Positions 1 through 6,960 of a stretch of DNA of 19,560 bases are shown here, piece by piece. Each line of letters starts with the position of its first letter. The stretch's first letter is position 1. A program made the position numbers and the translations under genes. Origin of the DNA: CAZKUN01 sp964555935 (GTDB lineage Bacteria; Armatimonadota; Zipacnadia; Zipacnadales; VGFC01); the NCBI GenBank assembly GCA_964555935.1, contig CAZKUN010000176.1, positions 1 to 19,560 of the forward strand. Reading direction: 5' to 3'. Below the pieces are notes generated by a model that saw only the letters and a program-made list of their open reading frames with translations, did not search any database and had not been told where the DNA came from.

Positions 1-49
1 TTCTTGGCACCTCTACCGAAAACCTCCCTGCTCATATGGGCAATGCGGG

Positions 50-541
50 CTAGTAGCGGACCACGCCAATGACGCGGTTCTTCTTGTTGCCGGCAAGACG
101 AATGTGTGCCGTGACCATTGGCGGGACATACTGGCGGCGTAGGAAGGATGTCTCAGCGGCGGAGACGTCGGGCCGCGAGCCGTAGGTCCTGTGAAACGGG
201 AGGAACTCGACGCGGTCGCCGATCCAGAGCTTCGGATGACCGCCAATGATCCGAGCCTCGATTTCCCCTCGCCCCACCACAATGCGGTCAGGGAAGATCC
301 TCACCACATTAGCCGTCCACGGCTTGCGCGGACGTTGAGACGGCTTCATCATGGGGACGAAACCCACGACCGGCGCTGAATACTTGGCACGAACGTTCGA
401 GGGCCTGAAGGGACGTTGATACGGCCCCCTACTGGGGACAATACCGACGAACGGCGACGTCCCTTGAGCCTGCGCGCTCGAGGACACGCACGCCGCCATC
501 GCAGCCAGGAACGAGATCTGGGCGAACAGTTGCCTCCGCAT
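50..541 (-). CDS. Exported hypothetical protein, paralogue 1 of 3
   Basis: A 163-residue protein with a clear N-terminal signal peptide: an MRRQ start, a hydrophobic stretch, then an AQA-type cleavage site near residue 26. The ATG at 541 was chosen over an upstream in-frame ATG at 619 because GGAGGG lies just before it and the upstream codons overlap the promoter and operator. The mature protein begins with two degenerate copies of a VGxVPxxxPxQRP motif. It then has a core domain (GRGEIEARIIGGHPKLWIGD) that matches cores in the two exported proteins upstream, which share the pattern xGR...RI.xGxPxLxIGxRxxxxPF. Function is unknown and I recognise no family. The short beta-rich core and export suggest a periplasmic or cell-surface role (inference). 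The gene shares its promoter layout with its two paralogues. Confidence 0.72.
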   Translation of the reverse strand: MRRQLFAQISFLAAMAACVSSSAQAQGTSPFVGIVPSRGPYQRPFRPSNVRAKYSAPVVGFVPMMKPSQRPRKPWTANVVRIFPDRIVVGRGEIEARIIGGHPKLWIGDRVEFLPFHRTYGSRPDVSAAETSFLRRQYVPPMVTAHIRLAGNKKNRVIGVVRY

Positions 542-575
542 GTTGACCCTCCGCTCCGTCGATACCACGCGATCT

Positions 576-619
576 ACTACCGCGAGTAGTATGCTATCAC
601 TACCGCCAGTAGTAGTCAA
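576..619 (-). promoter_or_regulatory. Promoter with paired dyad operator, copy 1
   Basis: Two 15-bp dyads of form ACTAC-N5-GTAGT lie at 576-590 and 599-613, 23 bp apart. On the minus strand a -35-like TTGACT (614-619) and a -10-like TAGCAT (591-596) have a 17-bp spacer. One dyad therefore fills the spacer and the other covers the expected transcription start, as a repressor site would. The start codon at 541 is 35 bp from the proximal dyad. The same arrangement precedes the next two genes. Confidence 0.75.
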
Positions 620-652
620 GGTGTGACCGGAGATTCAGGGGGACACAGAGAA

Positions 653-668
653 GGGCCCGCCGCTCTCG
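653..668 (-). terminator. Half of an intrinsic terminator, cut by assembly gap
   Basis: These 16 bases are identical to the left half of the complete hairpin at 1452-1479. The run of Ns starts where the loop would continue. It is probably the terminator of the gene ending at 718, with its other arm lost in the gap. The identity to the second copy would explain why assembly failed here. Confidence 0.5.
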
Positions 669-678
669 NNNNNNNNNN
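669..678. other. Scaffold gap (10 Ns)
   Basis: Ten undetermined bases join two contigs. Ten is probably a placeholder length, so the true distance between the genes on each side, and even their adjacency, rests on scaffolding rather than on sequence. Confidence 0.98.
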
Positions 679-717
679 GTACGTATAGGCTGCCCGATCA
701 GTTGGGCTTGGTTTCAG

Positions 718-1332
718 TTACCGGCGTCCGCCTCCGCGCCCTCCGCCGCGACCGCGTCCGTCGTTGCCCGGGCCTCGGCCGTCACGCCCACGCGGCTCTG
801 GAGCCTCGTACCGCGGGCGATGATCGTCACGTCCCCTCATCGCCGGCGGATTGTGGGAGCCACGTCCACCGCGGCTGTAGCCGGGCTGGCTACGGAACCC
901 ACTTCCGCGGGACGGGGTGGCGTGGAAGCTGCGTCCACCGTGTCCGCCATGCCGAGGGAGGGCGTACTTCACGATCGCGAGCACATCACCCTCATGCCTC
1001 AGCTCCGCGACGACATCTCGGCCGCTCTGACGGATCGGAATGACCCTGAACCGCTCTCCGCGCCAGAGGTGAACTCTACCCCGCACGACGCTGAGCTGGA
1101 CCTTCCGGCCCTGGTTGTGAGTCAGGACCCACGTCCGGCCGCGCTCGACAACGTAACCGTGCCAAGGTTGCTCCGAGTTCCGGCCGCACTGACATCCTGG
1201 TCCACATTGGTGACTGTAGGCATCTCCGCGGCCTCCGCGCATCAGGGGCCTGAGGTCTGCCTGGGCGGCCGAGACGAGCCCGACCAACCCGATTGCCAAA
1301 ATCGCTACGACTAGATGTTTCATGGTCTTCAT
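718..1332 (-). CDS. Exported Arg/Gly-rich protein, paralogue 2 of 3
   Basis: A 204-residue protein starting MKTMKHL, with a signal peptide ending near residue 25 (VSAAQA). The ATG at 1332 is preceded by GGAGG at 8 nt; the ATG at 1323 is too far from it. Residues of about 27-55 hold a Cys-containing stretch (CGPGCQCG). The core domain follows: VERGRTWVL, then a segment ending LWRGERFRVIPIRQSGRDVV, which aligns well with paralogue 3 (LRIGERIRVVPFRQDGREAI). The C-terminal ~80 residues are low-complexity, rich in Arg, Gly, His and Pro, with RGG-like runs, and would be strongly basic and disordered. Function is unknown. A basic tail on an exported protein could bind surface polysaccharide, nucleic acid or silica-like polyanions (inference only). 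Confidence 0.75.
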   Translation of the reverse strand: MKTMKHLVVAILAIGLVGLVSAAQADLRPLMRGGRGDAYSHQCGPGCQCGRNSEQPWHGYVVERGRTWVLTHNQGRKVQLSVVRGRVHLWRGERFRVIPIRQSGRDVVAELRHEGDVLAIVKYALPRHGGHGGRSFHATPSRGSGFRSQPGYSRGGRGSHNPPAMRGRDDHRPRYEAPEPRGRDGRGPGNDGRGRGGGRGGGRR

Positions 1333-1367
1333 CGTCCTTGCCTCCGTTCGTTGGAGAGTGTCTGTCT

Positions 1368-1410
1368 ACTATCGTCAGTAGTATTATACCACTACAGCCT
1401 GTAGTATCAA
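1368..1410 (-). promoter_or_regulatory. Promoter with paired dyad operator, copy 2
   Basis: Dyads ACTAT-N5-GTAGT (1368-1382) and ACTAC-N5-GTAGT (1391-1405) are again 23 bp apart. On the minus strand there is a perfect -10 box TATAAT (1383-1388) and a -35-like TTGATA (1405-1410) with a 16-bp spacer. The start codon at 1332 is 36 bp from the proximal dyad. This is the strongest sigma70-type match of the three copies. Confidence 0.8.
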
Positions 1411-1451
1411 ACGTGTCGGGGGTCACTATCGTTGGAACTGTGGGAAATAGT

Positions 1452-1479
1452 CGGGCCCGCCGCTCTCGCGACGGGCCCG
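1452..1479 (-). terminator. Intrinsic terminator-like hairpin
   Basis: The self-complementary octamer CGGGCCCG occurs at 1452-1459 and 1472-1479, separated by 12 bases, and forms a strong GC stem 35 bp past the stop codon of the gene ending at 1514. On the minus strand it is followed by a weakly T-containing stretch (GACTATTTCCC), not a true T-tract. The left half recurs exactly at 653-668. Confidence 0.6.
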
Positions 1480-1513
1480 GTGATCCTGCGTGATGAAGCG
1501 GCAGCTTAGTCGG

Positions 1514-2092
1514 CTATCGAGAGCGCCGTCCGCGACCGAGCCGGGCGGACGTCCGGGGCTGCTTCTTTCCGTAGCCCTCGTTGTAGAAGTGGTTGGTCCG
1601 GTAGGTATTCCCGCGCCGATCGATGGCAAATCCCGCGTCGCCACGGTTCTCATAGCTGTGGGCAGGGACATACACGCCATCGTTCGTGCGCTTCGCGCCA
1701 ACTCGACTGGAGTTGTAGCTTCCTTCGGCGACTGGTTGGAAGCCATGGTCCGCGAGCCTCAGTTCAGCGATGGCCTCTCGTCCATCCTGGCGGAAGGGGA
1801 CCACGCGGATCCGCTCGCCGATGCGAAGACGGGGGCTGCCATCAGTGATCCGGACGCGGATCGCGACGCCTCGGCAGGTGATCGCGACCCAGCCTCGGCC
1901 GGCGTCGACGATGTTGCCGCCCCAGTAGTCGTTGTACGTGTATCCATCGTTGAACTGGATGTCATGCCGGTACGCGTCCGGTCCGCGACTCGTCGTCCGG
2001 CCTCGGAACCCGGGGCCTGCCTCGGCGACTGAGACAAGCCCGACACACGTCAACGCCGCCAACGTCGGTGTCAATCTCCAGATAGCACGCAT
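1514..2092 (-). CDS. Exported hypothetical protein, paralogue 3 of 3
   Basis: A 193-residue protein starting MRAIWRL with a typical signal peptide (cleavage near VAEA-GPG, about residue 26). The ATG at 2092 has GGAGG 8 nt upstream. In-frame ATGs further up (2107 and 2185) are rejected because that Shine-Dalgarno lies downstream of them. The core domain runs from about residue 60 to 110: VDAGRGWVAI, CRGVAIRVRITDG, LRIGERIRVVPFRQDGREAIAELR. This is the fullest form of the domain shared with the two downstream paralogues. The C-terminal ~80 residues are polar, rich in Asn, Gly, Tyr and Arg, and probably extended. No known family was recognised. The shared promoter dyads suggest it is co-expressed with the other two. 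Confidence 0.75.
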   Translation of the reverse strand: MRAIWRLTPTLAALTCVGLVSVAEAGPGFRGRTTSRGPDAYRHDIQFNDGYTYNDYWGGNIVDAGRGWVAITCRGVAIRVRITDGSPRLRIGERIRVVPFRQDGREAIAELRLADHGFQPVAEGSYNSSRVGAKRTNDGVYVPAHSYENRGDAGFAIDRRGNTYRTNHFYNEGYGKKQPRTSARLGRGRRSR

Positions 2093-2126
2093 TGTGAGTG
2101 CCTCCATTCGCCGTCGGGTGGTTATT

Positions 2127-2170
2127 ACTACGTCTGATAGTAGTATACCACTATCGACGGTAGTAGTTCC
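2127..2170 (-). promoter_or_regulatory. Promoter with paired dyad operator, copy 3
   Basis: Dyads ACTAC-N5-ATAGT (2127-2141) and ACTAT-N5-GTAGT (2150-2164) have the same 23-bp period. The minus-strand -10 is TATACT (2142-2147), placed exactly as in the other copies. The -35 region (about 2164-2170) is a poor match, so this promoter may be weaker or may need an activator. The start codon at 2092 is 35 bp from the proximal dyad. Confidence 0.72.
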
Positions 2171-2215
2171 AGTGATCGGCGTCACGGAGGGTAGAAACGT
2201 CGCGGGCAGAGCGGC

Positions 2216-2914
2216 TTAGGGGCACGCGTAAGAGGTGGGATCGGTCACGCCGGCGTCAGCGAAGCCCATTCGGCGAAGAATGCAAGAATCGCACTCGCCG
2301 CAGGCCTCACCGGCGGAATTGGGATCGTAACAGCTCAGCGTGAGGGAGTAATCAACGCCAAGATCGACGCCGCTTCGGATGATCTCGGATTTGGTGAGGT
2401 CGATGAGGGGCGTGTGGATGGTCAGGCTGCGATCGCCCTCGATAGCGGCCTTGGTGGCGAGGTTGGCCATCTGCTCGAAGGCGGCGATGAACTCAGGGCG
2501 GCAATCCGGGTAGCCACTGTAATCGACGGCATTGACGCCGATGAAGATATCCCAGGACTCAATGACCTCAGCGAGGGCAAGCGCGTAGGACAGAAAGATC
2601 GTGTTGCGGGCGGGGACGTAGGTGACCGGGATGGCCTCACCCATCGCTTCGACGGAGCGACCCTTCGGGACCTCGATGTCGGCGGTCAGCGCGGAGCCGC
2701 CGAATGTCTGGAGGTCGATGTCGACGATCACGTGCCGGGCAACACCGACGGCCTCGGCGACGCGCTGGGCGGCCGACGTCTCGATGACATGGCGCTGCCC
2801 GTAGCGGAAGGACATGGCGTGGACCTGGAAGCCCTCGGCCCGGGCGATGGCGGCGCATGTGGCAGAATCCAGCCCGCCACTGAGGAGCACGACAGCGCGT
2901 TTTGCGTCATTCAT
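2216..2914 (-). CDS. queC: 7-cyano-7-deazaguanine synthase QueC
   Basis: QueC converts 7-carboxy-7-deazaguanine, ammonia and ATP to preQ0, a cytoplasmic step in making queuosine for tRNA and 7-deazaguanine DNA modifications. The 232-residue length is normal for the family. The PP-loop SGGLDS is at residues 12-17. The zinc-binding cysteines sit near the C-terminus at 195, 205, 208 and 211 (a CGECDSC cluster). The ATG at 2914 was chosen over the longer reading frame because it has a GGGGA ribosome site and matches the family N-terminus; the longer version would run through the terminator hairpin. No queD, queE or queF is adjacent, so the pathway partners must lie elsewhere. The context gives no hint of a DNA-modification (dpd) role. 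Confidence 0.95.
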   Translation of the reverse strand: MNDAKRAVVLLSGGLDSATCAAIARAEGFQVHAMSFRYGQRHVIETSAAQRVAEAVGVARHVIVDIDLQTFGGSALTADIEVPKGRSVEAMGEAIPVTYVPARNTIFLSYALALAEVIESWDIFIGVNAVDYSGYPDCRPEFIAAFEQMANLATKAAIEGDRSLTIHTPLIDLTKSEIIRSGVDLGVDYSLTLSCYDPNSAGEACGECDSCILRRMGFADAGVTDPTSYACP

Positions 2915-2945
2915 GTTCGATCCCCAAGCACTGGGTTTACGGATA

Positions 2946-2972
2946 GGGCCGCGACCGAGTTGGTCGCGGCCC
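2946..2972 (-). terminator. Strong hairpin terminator after the transaldolase-family gene
   Basis: A perfect 11-bp stem (GGGCCGCGACC paired with its complement) with a 5-base loop lies between the stop at 3031 and the queC start at 2914. There is no clear T-tract after it on the minus strand. It may reduce read-through into queC rather than stop all transcription. Confidence 0.65.
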
Positions 2973-2994
2973 CCGTCATTGCCTCTGGCACGGC

Positions 2995-3014
2995 CGCAGG
3001 CAAGAATGCCTGCG
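2995..3014. repeat. Small perfect hairpin (REP-like)
   Basis: The 8-bp stem CGCAGGCA / TGCCTGCG encloses an AGAA loop, 16 bp past the stop of the transaldolase-family gene. It is symmetrical and lies next to a separate terminator hairpin. It may be a dispersed REP-like unit or part of a double terminator; only one copy is in the window. Confidence 0.5.
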
Positions 3015-3030
3015 CCACGGTTTCGCGAAG

Positions 3031-4470
3031 CTAGTCGTCCATCGCGTTGTCCTGGCCGCCACACCATGCCAGGAAGTTGTCGTAGGCGCCCGCGAATTGG
3101 CCTAGCGTCTGCTGGACGGGCAGGTAGGTATCGAACTCGTCGGTCGTCATGCCGTCGGGCTCGTAAGCCTGGCGGAAGAGCTTCGAATTGTGGGCGAGCG
3201 TGGAGATCTTATCGGGACAGACCGGCTCGTGCATCGATTTCGGATCGATGTCGCGCTCTTCCTCGTCAAACAGCGCCTGCTTGTCGGGGAAGATCGTCAG
3301 GAAGAGAGTCGCCGGACCGTCCGTGATCGAGCGCAGGACGTTCCAGTTACCCCGCCCCGAGGCGCCGAGGCAGAAGCTCTTCGTGAAGCCCAAACCGCCG
3401 CACTCGGGCGGCATGCAGAGCATCCTGTACTCGCGCTGGCGGATGGCCGTTGTGGCCCACGTCTTGGTCTCTTCCCAATCCGCGACGCCGGCTTCTTTCA
3501 ACTCCTCGCCGATCGGATCGTCAACGCGCCCGTCCATCTGCGTGCGGAAGGACAGCGGCGCGGTGCTGTTGGCCTCGATCGCGCCGGCGAAGGCGATCTG
3601 CTGCGGGAGCGAGTAGTTGACAGTGACGTTGACACCGATGCCGCGCTTGGTGAGTTCTTCGGCGACGGTGATGCCGGCCTTCGTGCCCGGCACTTTGAAG
3701 ACCGTGTTGGGCACTCCGCCGAGTTCCATGCCGAGCTGGTCGTAGATGCCGACCGCGCCCTCGATCATCACATCCGCGTCGAAGGCCGTCTTCGGCGAGA
3801 GCTGCAGGCTGACGAGCCCGAGCTTGCGGTCACACATCTCCCAGACAGGGCGCATGAGCTTGGCGTTCTGCACGACGACCTTGATCGTCATGATCTCGGC
3901 GATCTTCTCAGGGCTGGCGCCGGGGTTGTCCACCGCGACTTTGTCGCGCACGGGCAGCCACTGGGCGGGATCCTCTTGCGCAGCGATCCCGACGAGGACG
4001 GGGTTGGTGGTGACGAGGATGCCACCTTTTTGCATCGTGTCGCGGAGGCCGGAGGCGTAGTCGTTGCCCCAGCGCGTGTTGTGCGTGCCGGCGTCCGCGC
4101 CGCGGGCCAGCTTCAGAAGCTGAGAACCGACAACCTCGGCTGCCTTCGCCTTGGCCGCCGCGAGCTTCTCGGTCTCGCCGAGTTCCTCGAGGACGGCGTA
4201 GTTCTTCTCCACCTCGCCCGCAAGGTCATCACAGGTGAGAGCGGTGTCGGGATGGCGCTCGGTTGACGTCAAGTGCCAGTCCGCCAGATAGCTCTGCATG
4301 TCGACCGCGTTCTCGGCGATCAGGTCCGCCGCTTCGGCCTTCAGGCAGTCGTCTCCGCCGGCGTGGACGGCCTTCTGCTCTTTGCGGACGGCCTCCAGCT
4401 CGTCGGAGTAGTCGTGTGGCTCAACGTCAAACATCAAGTATTGCAGCGTGTTGACGGTACGCTCGTTCAT
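3031..4470 (-). CDS. Long transaldolase-family protein
   Basis: The central part reads as a transaldolase-type TIM barrel: an early TTNP strand (residues 154-157, compare TSNP in transaldolases), a Schiff-base lysine in VFKVPGT (Lys259), then NVTVNYSLPQQIAFA (281-295), equivalent to the NVTLIFS segment. Transaldolases move a dihydroxyacetone unit between sugar phosphates in the cytoplasmic pentose phosphate pathway. The protein has 479 residues, well above the usual 210-380. It has a ~120-residue helical N-terminal extension and ~130 extra residues after the barrel, so the substrate may differ. The ATG at 4470 has GGGGGA upstream; the longer frame from 4587 lacks support and overlaps an intergenic hairpin. 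The downstream genes are queC and a terminator; upstream is a dehydrogenase. Domain call is good, exact reaction uncertain. Confidence 0.8.
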   Translation of the reverse strand: MNERTVNTLQYLMFDVEPHDYSDELEAVRKEQKAVHAGGDDCLKAEAADLIAENAVDMQSYLADWHLTSTERHPDTALTCDDLAGEVEKNYAVLEELGETEKLAAAKAKAAEVVGSQLLKLARGADAGTHNTRWGNDYASGLRDTMQKGGILVTTNPVLVGIAAQEDPAQWLPVRDKVAVDNPGASPEKIAEIMTIKVVVQNAKLMRPVWEMCDRKLGLVSLQLSPKTAFDADVMIEGAVGIYDQLGMELGGVPNTVFKVPGTKAGITVAEELTKRGIGVNVTVNYSLPQQIAFAGAIEANSTAPLSFRTQMDGRVDDPIGEELKEAGVADWEETKTWATTAIRQREYRMLCMPPECGGLGFTKSFCLGASGRGNWNVLRSITDGPATLFLTIFPDKQALFDEEERDIDPKSMHEPVCPDKISTLAHNSKLFRQAYEPDGMTTDEFDTYLPVQQTLGQFAGAYDNFLAWCGGQDNAMDD

Positions 4471-4576
4471 CTTTATATATCCCCCGGTACGCGCCGACTC
4501 CGCGCGGGAATCACCGCGATCAGTTGAGGCGCTGTGAGACTTTCTGCGCAGATATTCCGCGTCTGAGCGGATCAAC

Positions 4577-4605
4577 CTCCGCAACATTCCATGGTTATTG
4601 CGGAG
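4577..4605 (-). terminator. Possible terminator overlapping the dehydrogenase stop codon
   Basis: CTCCGCAA (4577-4584) pairs with TTGCGGAG (4598-4605) across a 13-base loop that contains the stop codon of the dehydrogenase gene. There is no T-tract, so the role is uncertain. Confidence 0.35.
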
Positions 4606-5644
4606 CCAGAATCACCTTAACCGCCTGACGCGACTCCACCAGTTCATAGGCCGTCCGCCAATCAGCGATGGTTAGCTCGTGGCTCACCAACGCTTCGGGG
4701 TCGAGCGTGCCCGAGCGCATCATCTGAAGCACGGCTTCCCACGTCCGCCACGTGTGGCTGAAGGAGCCCTGGAAGCGGACGGCTTTCGCGAGGATCGGGT
4801 CAAGCGAGAAGTCGACGGGCTTTGGCCCCCATCCGAGCTTGGTAACCTGGCCCAGACGCGCGACGATGTCGAGGGCCGTGCGGGTGGCGGCGGCGTTTCC
4901 GGCGGCGTCGATGACGAGAGGAATGCCCTCACCCGCGCTGATCTCGTTGGCCACCTCCGCCGGGTCCTGTTCGTCGATGTTCACGACAACATCAGCGCCC
5001 AGGTCGCAAGCCATGCGGAGCCGTGAGGCGCTGCGGGAGGTCCCGGTGATCATGATGGGCGTCGCGCCGAGAGTTCTGGCGACCTGGAGGCACATCAGGC
5101 CAACCGCGCCGGGTCCGAGAATCGCGACGGGCTCGCCGGGGCGCAGGTCGCTCATGACGACGATGGCTTGGTACGCCACGCACGTAGGCTCGGTCAGGGC
5201 GGCGGCGTTCCAGCTGACGCCAGGCGGCTTGCGGTGTAGCAATGGAGATCGGACGCGGACGTATCTGGCGAACGCGCCGTCGAGCCCGTACCCGAAGCCG
5301 AGGCGCTCGGGGCACAGGTTGTAGTTGCCCGTCCGACACAGTCTGCAGCTCCCGCAGATGTAGGCAGCCGTCTCGCTCACGACCTCGTCGCCGACGGCCC
5401 AACCCTCAACGCCCTCGCCCACCTCCGCGATCACACCGGCGAACTCGTGGCCCATGATGACCGGCGTCGGAATGTGATACGAGACCGCGTGGCGGTACTG
5501 CTCGATGTCGCTGCCGCAGACACCGGCGGCCTTGACCTCAAGCAGAACGTCACCAGGCCCGGGCACGGGTACGGGGACTTCGCGCAACTCAACCTGACCG
5601 TCCTCGGCGCCGAATTTCACGACTGCCTGCATCATGTCGGCCAT
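4595..5644 (-). CDS. Zinc-dependent medium-chain alcohol/polyol dehydrogenase
   Basis: A 349-residue member of the MDR family (sorbitol, threonine and galactitol dehydrogenase-like) that oxidises a secondary alcohol with NAD(P). Catalytic zinc ligands: Cys43 (GVCGSD), His66-Glu67 (GHE) and Glu152 (TEP). Structural zinc cysteines at 97, 100, 103 and 111 (CGSCRLCRTGNYNLC). The Rossmann nucleotide loop GPGAVG is at 177-182. The ATG at 5644 has AAAGGA 10 nt upstream. Substrate cannot be told from sequence; a sugar alcohol is likely. It starts 48 bp after the retron reverse transcriptase stop on the same strand, so it could be co-transcribed with it, but it looks like an intact housekeeping-type enzyme and no MDR dehydrogenase is known to me as a retron effector. 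Confidence 0.92.
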   Translation of the reverse strand: MADMMQAVVKFGAEDGQVELREVPVPVPGPGDVLLEVKAAGVCGSDIEQYRHAVSYHIPTPVIMGHEFAGVIAEVGEGVEGWAVGDEVVSETAAYICGSCRLCRTGNYNLCPERLGFGYGLDGAFARYVRVRSPLLHRKPPGVSWNAAALTEPTCVAYQAIVVMSDLRPGEPVAILGPGAVGLMCLQVARTLGATPIMITGTSRSASRLRMACDLGADVVVNIDEQDPAEVANEISAGEGIPLVIDAAGNAAATRTALDIVARLGQVTKLGWGPKPVDFSLDPILAKAVRFQGSFSHTWRTWEAVLQMMRSGTLDPEALVSHELTIADWRTAYELVESRQAVKVILAPQ

Positions 5645-5692
5645 CCGGTTGGGCGTCCTTTCGCTCGGTGGGAGGGGGATTGCGGGCGGCAC

Positions 5693-6931
5693 TCAGTGGG
5701 GCCAATCGATGGCGTCGAAGGTCTGCAGGAGCTTCTGGCCGAGGGCGGGATTGATCATCCTTACCAAGGCGATCTTGCCTGACAGCCGCTCGCGAAACAG
5801 CGGGTCGTGCTCGCGGTTTTCGGCGTGGGGCCCTCGGCGGAGGCAGTTGTGGAGCGTGGCGCGGAGATTGCGCAACTCCTTGCGGGGCAAGCCGGCTTGA
5901 TCATTGACGACGAGCCCGGTCACTTCCTGGCGCTCGCCGCGGCGCATGAAGCGCGTCTTGGCGCCGTTGATCCGGAAGCCTTCCTCGGCGATGATCTTGC
6001 CGATCAGCACGAGCGTCCCGGCGAGCCCGCTCGCGAACGCGCCGTCGCCTGAGAGAGTGAGATCGTCGGCGTAGCGCGTGTAGGTGAAGCCACTCTTGGC
6101 CGCCAGCGCCGACAGCCGCCGGTCGAGCTTCCAGCAGATGGCATTGGCGATTGCGGGACTGGTCGGCGCGCCCTGCGGGAGTGACCTGCGATAGCGGCGG
6201 CCGCCGTAGCGACAGGTGCACAGCATCGCCAGGTGCCACGCGACATCCTTCGAGTAGCCCATCCACTCAAACAGCCCGTCGACCGTCGCGAAGGAGATGC
6301 TTGGGAAGAAGTCCTCAAGGTCGAGGTTGACGACGATATGCTTGCCGACGTGCGCCTGCGCGTTGGTCAGTATGGAACGGCCACGGACAAAACCATGGGC
6401 GCAATCGTGCACGGGCAGCCTGCGGAGGATGTGGCGCATGATCCAGTCTTGCGCGGCGCGCGTTCGCGGCTTTGGCGCGCAGATCAGACGGCTCCCGCCA
6501 GAGCGCTTCGGGATCTCCCGCGAGACGTAGTGCGAGGGCGCGTCCTCTGGCCATGTCAGCCAGGTTAGCGCGCCCGGCGACGTCCCGAGTCTGGCCGCGA
6601 GATCATCGGCGGTCTCGATCAGAGGCAGATTATACCGCGAGAGCTGCTCGGGGTTGTAGACGGCAGTCGTCCGGGCGTTGCGCGTGCGGCGCGGGAAACG
6701 GCGTCGCCGCACTGGGAGATAGTCGGGCTCGTCGACGCCCTTCGGTTCTTTGCGGGCCTGCGGAGGGAAGAAGGGAGCCGGTGGCCGCTGCGGTTGCTTT
6801 AGTCGCCAGTCAAATTCCGGCACGGGATAGTAGGGCGGGATTGCGGGCGAGGTCGGCCCGCGCATCGTTGGAGGCGGAGCCGACTTGGGAGATCTGTCGA
6901 GACCTATCAGCCGCTTCAGCCAGCCGGCCAC
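5693..6931 (-). CDS. Retron reverse transcriptase
   Basis: This RT would copy part of the adjacent structured RNA into a branched msDNA. Numbered from the GTG at 6931 (412 aa): retron motif NAQAH at 190-194 (NAxxH, region X), catalytic LDLEDFFPS (203-211), LPQGAPTSPAIAN (251-263), active-site YADD (287-290) and VTGLVVN (337-343, the retron VTG motif, region Y). The RT core begins near residue 90. Before it is a Pro- and Arg-rich, probably disordered extension with many PPP and RRR runs. The GTG at 6931 was chosen for its GGGGGC Shine-Dalgarno 8 nt upstream; a GTG at 7000 lies inside an msd hairpin and is unlikely. The RNA gene at 6961-7160 is directly upstream. No recognised retron effector (toxin, ATPase-HNH, nucleoside transferase, membrane protein) is adjacent. 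From memory, the long N-terminus without effector recalls myxobacterial retrons such as Mx162 (inference). Confidence 0.93.
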   Translation of the reverse strand: MAGWLKRLIGLDRSPKSAPPPTMRGPTSPAIPPYYPVPEFDWRLKQPQRPPAPFFPPQARKEPKGVDEPDYLPVRRRRFPRRTRNARTTAVYNPEQLSRYNLPLIETADDLAARLGTSPGALTWLTWPEDAPSHYVSREIPKRSGGSRLICAPKPRTRAAQDWIMRHILRRLPVHDCAHGFVRGRSILTNAQAHVGKHIVVNLDLEDFFPSISFATVDGLFEWMGYSKDVAWHLAMLCTCRYGGRRYRRSLPQGAPTSPAIANAICWKLDRRLSALAAKSGFTYTRYADDLTLSGDGAFASGLAGTLVLIGKIIAEEGFRINGAKTRFMRRGERQEVTGLVVNDQAGLPRKELRNLRATLHNCLRRGPHAENREHDPLFRERLSGKIALVRMINPALGQKLLQTFDAIDWPH

Positions 6932-6960
6932 AGTTAGTGCCCCCTGCGAGAGAACGACGT

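Noticed and set aside
1..49. A gene or terminator at the left edge
   Set aside because: No clear hairpin, frame or motif is visible in these 49 bases.
2915..3067. An N-terminally extended queC starting at 3067
   Set aside because: The extension would read through two hairpins and has no resemblance to QueC; the ATG at 2914 fits the family.
3190..4266. A 358-codon plus-strand frame antisense to the transaldolase-family gene
   Set aside because: It mirrors the codon structure of the real minus-strand gene, is rich in Asp/Arg/Val/His as expected for such shadows, and shows no domain.
4595..5644. The MDR dehydrogenase as the retron effector
   Set aside because: It has full catalytic and structural zinc sites of an ordinary metabolic enzyme. 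Proximity (48 bp) alone is weak evidence, so I mention possible co-transcription only.
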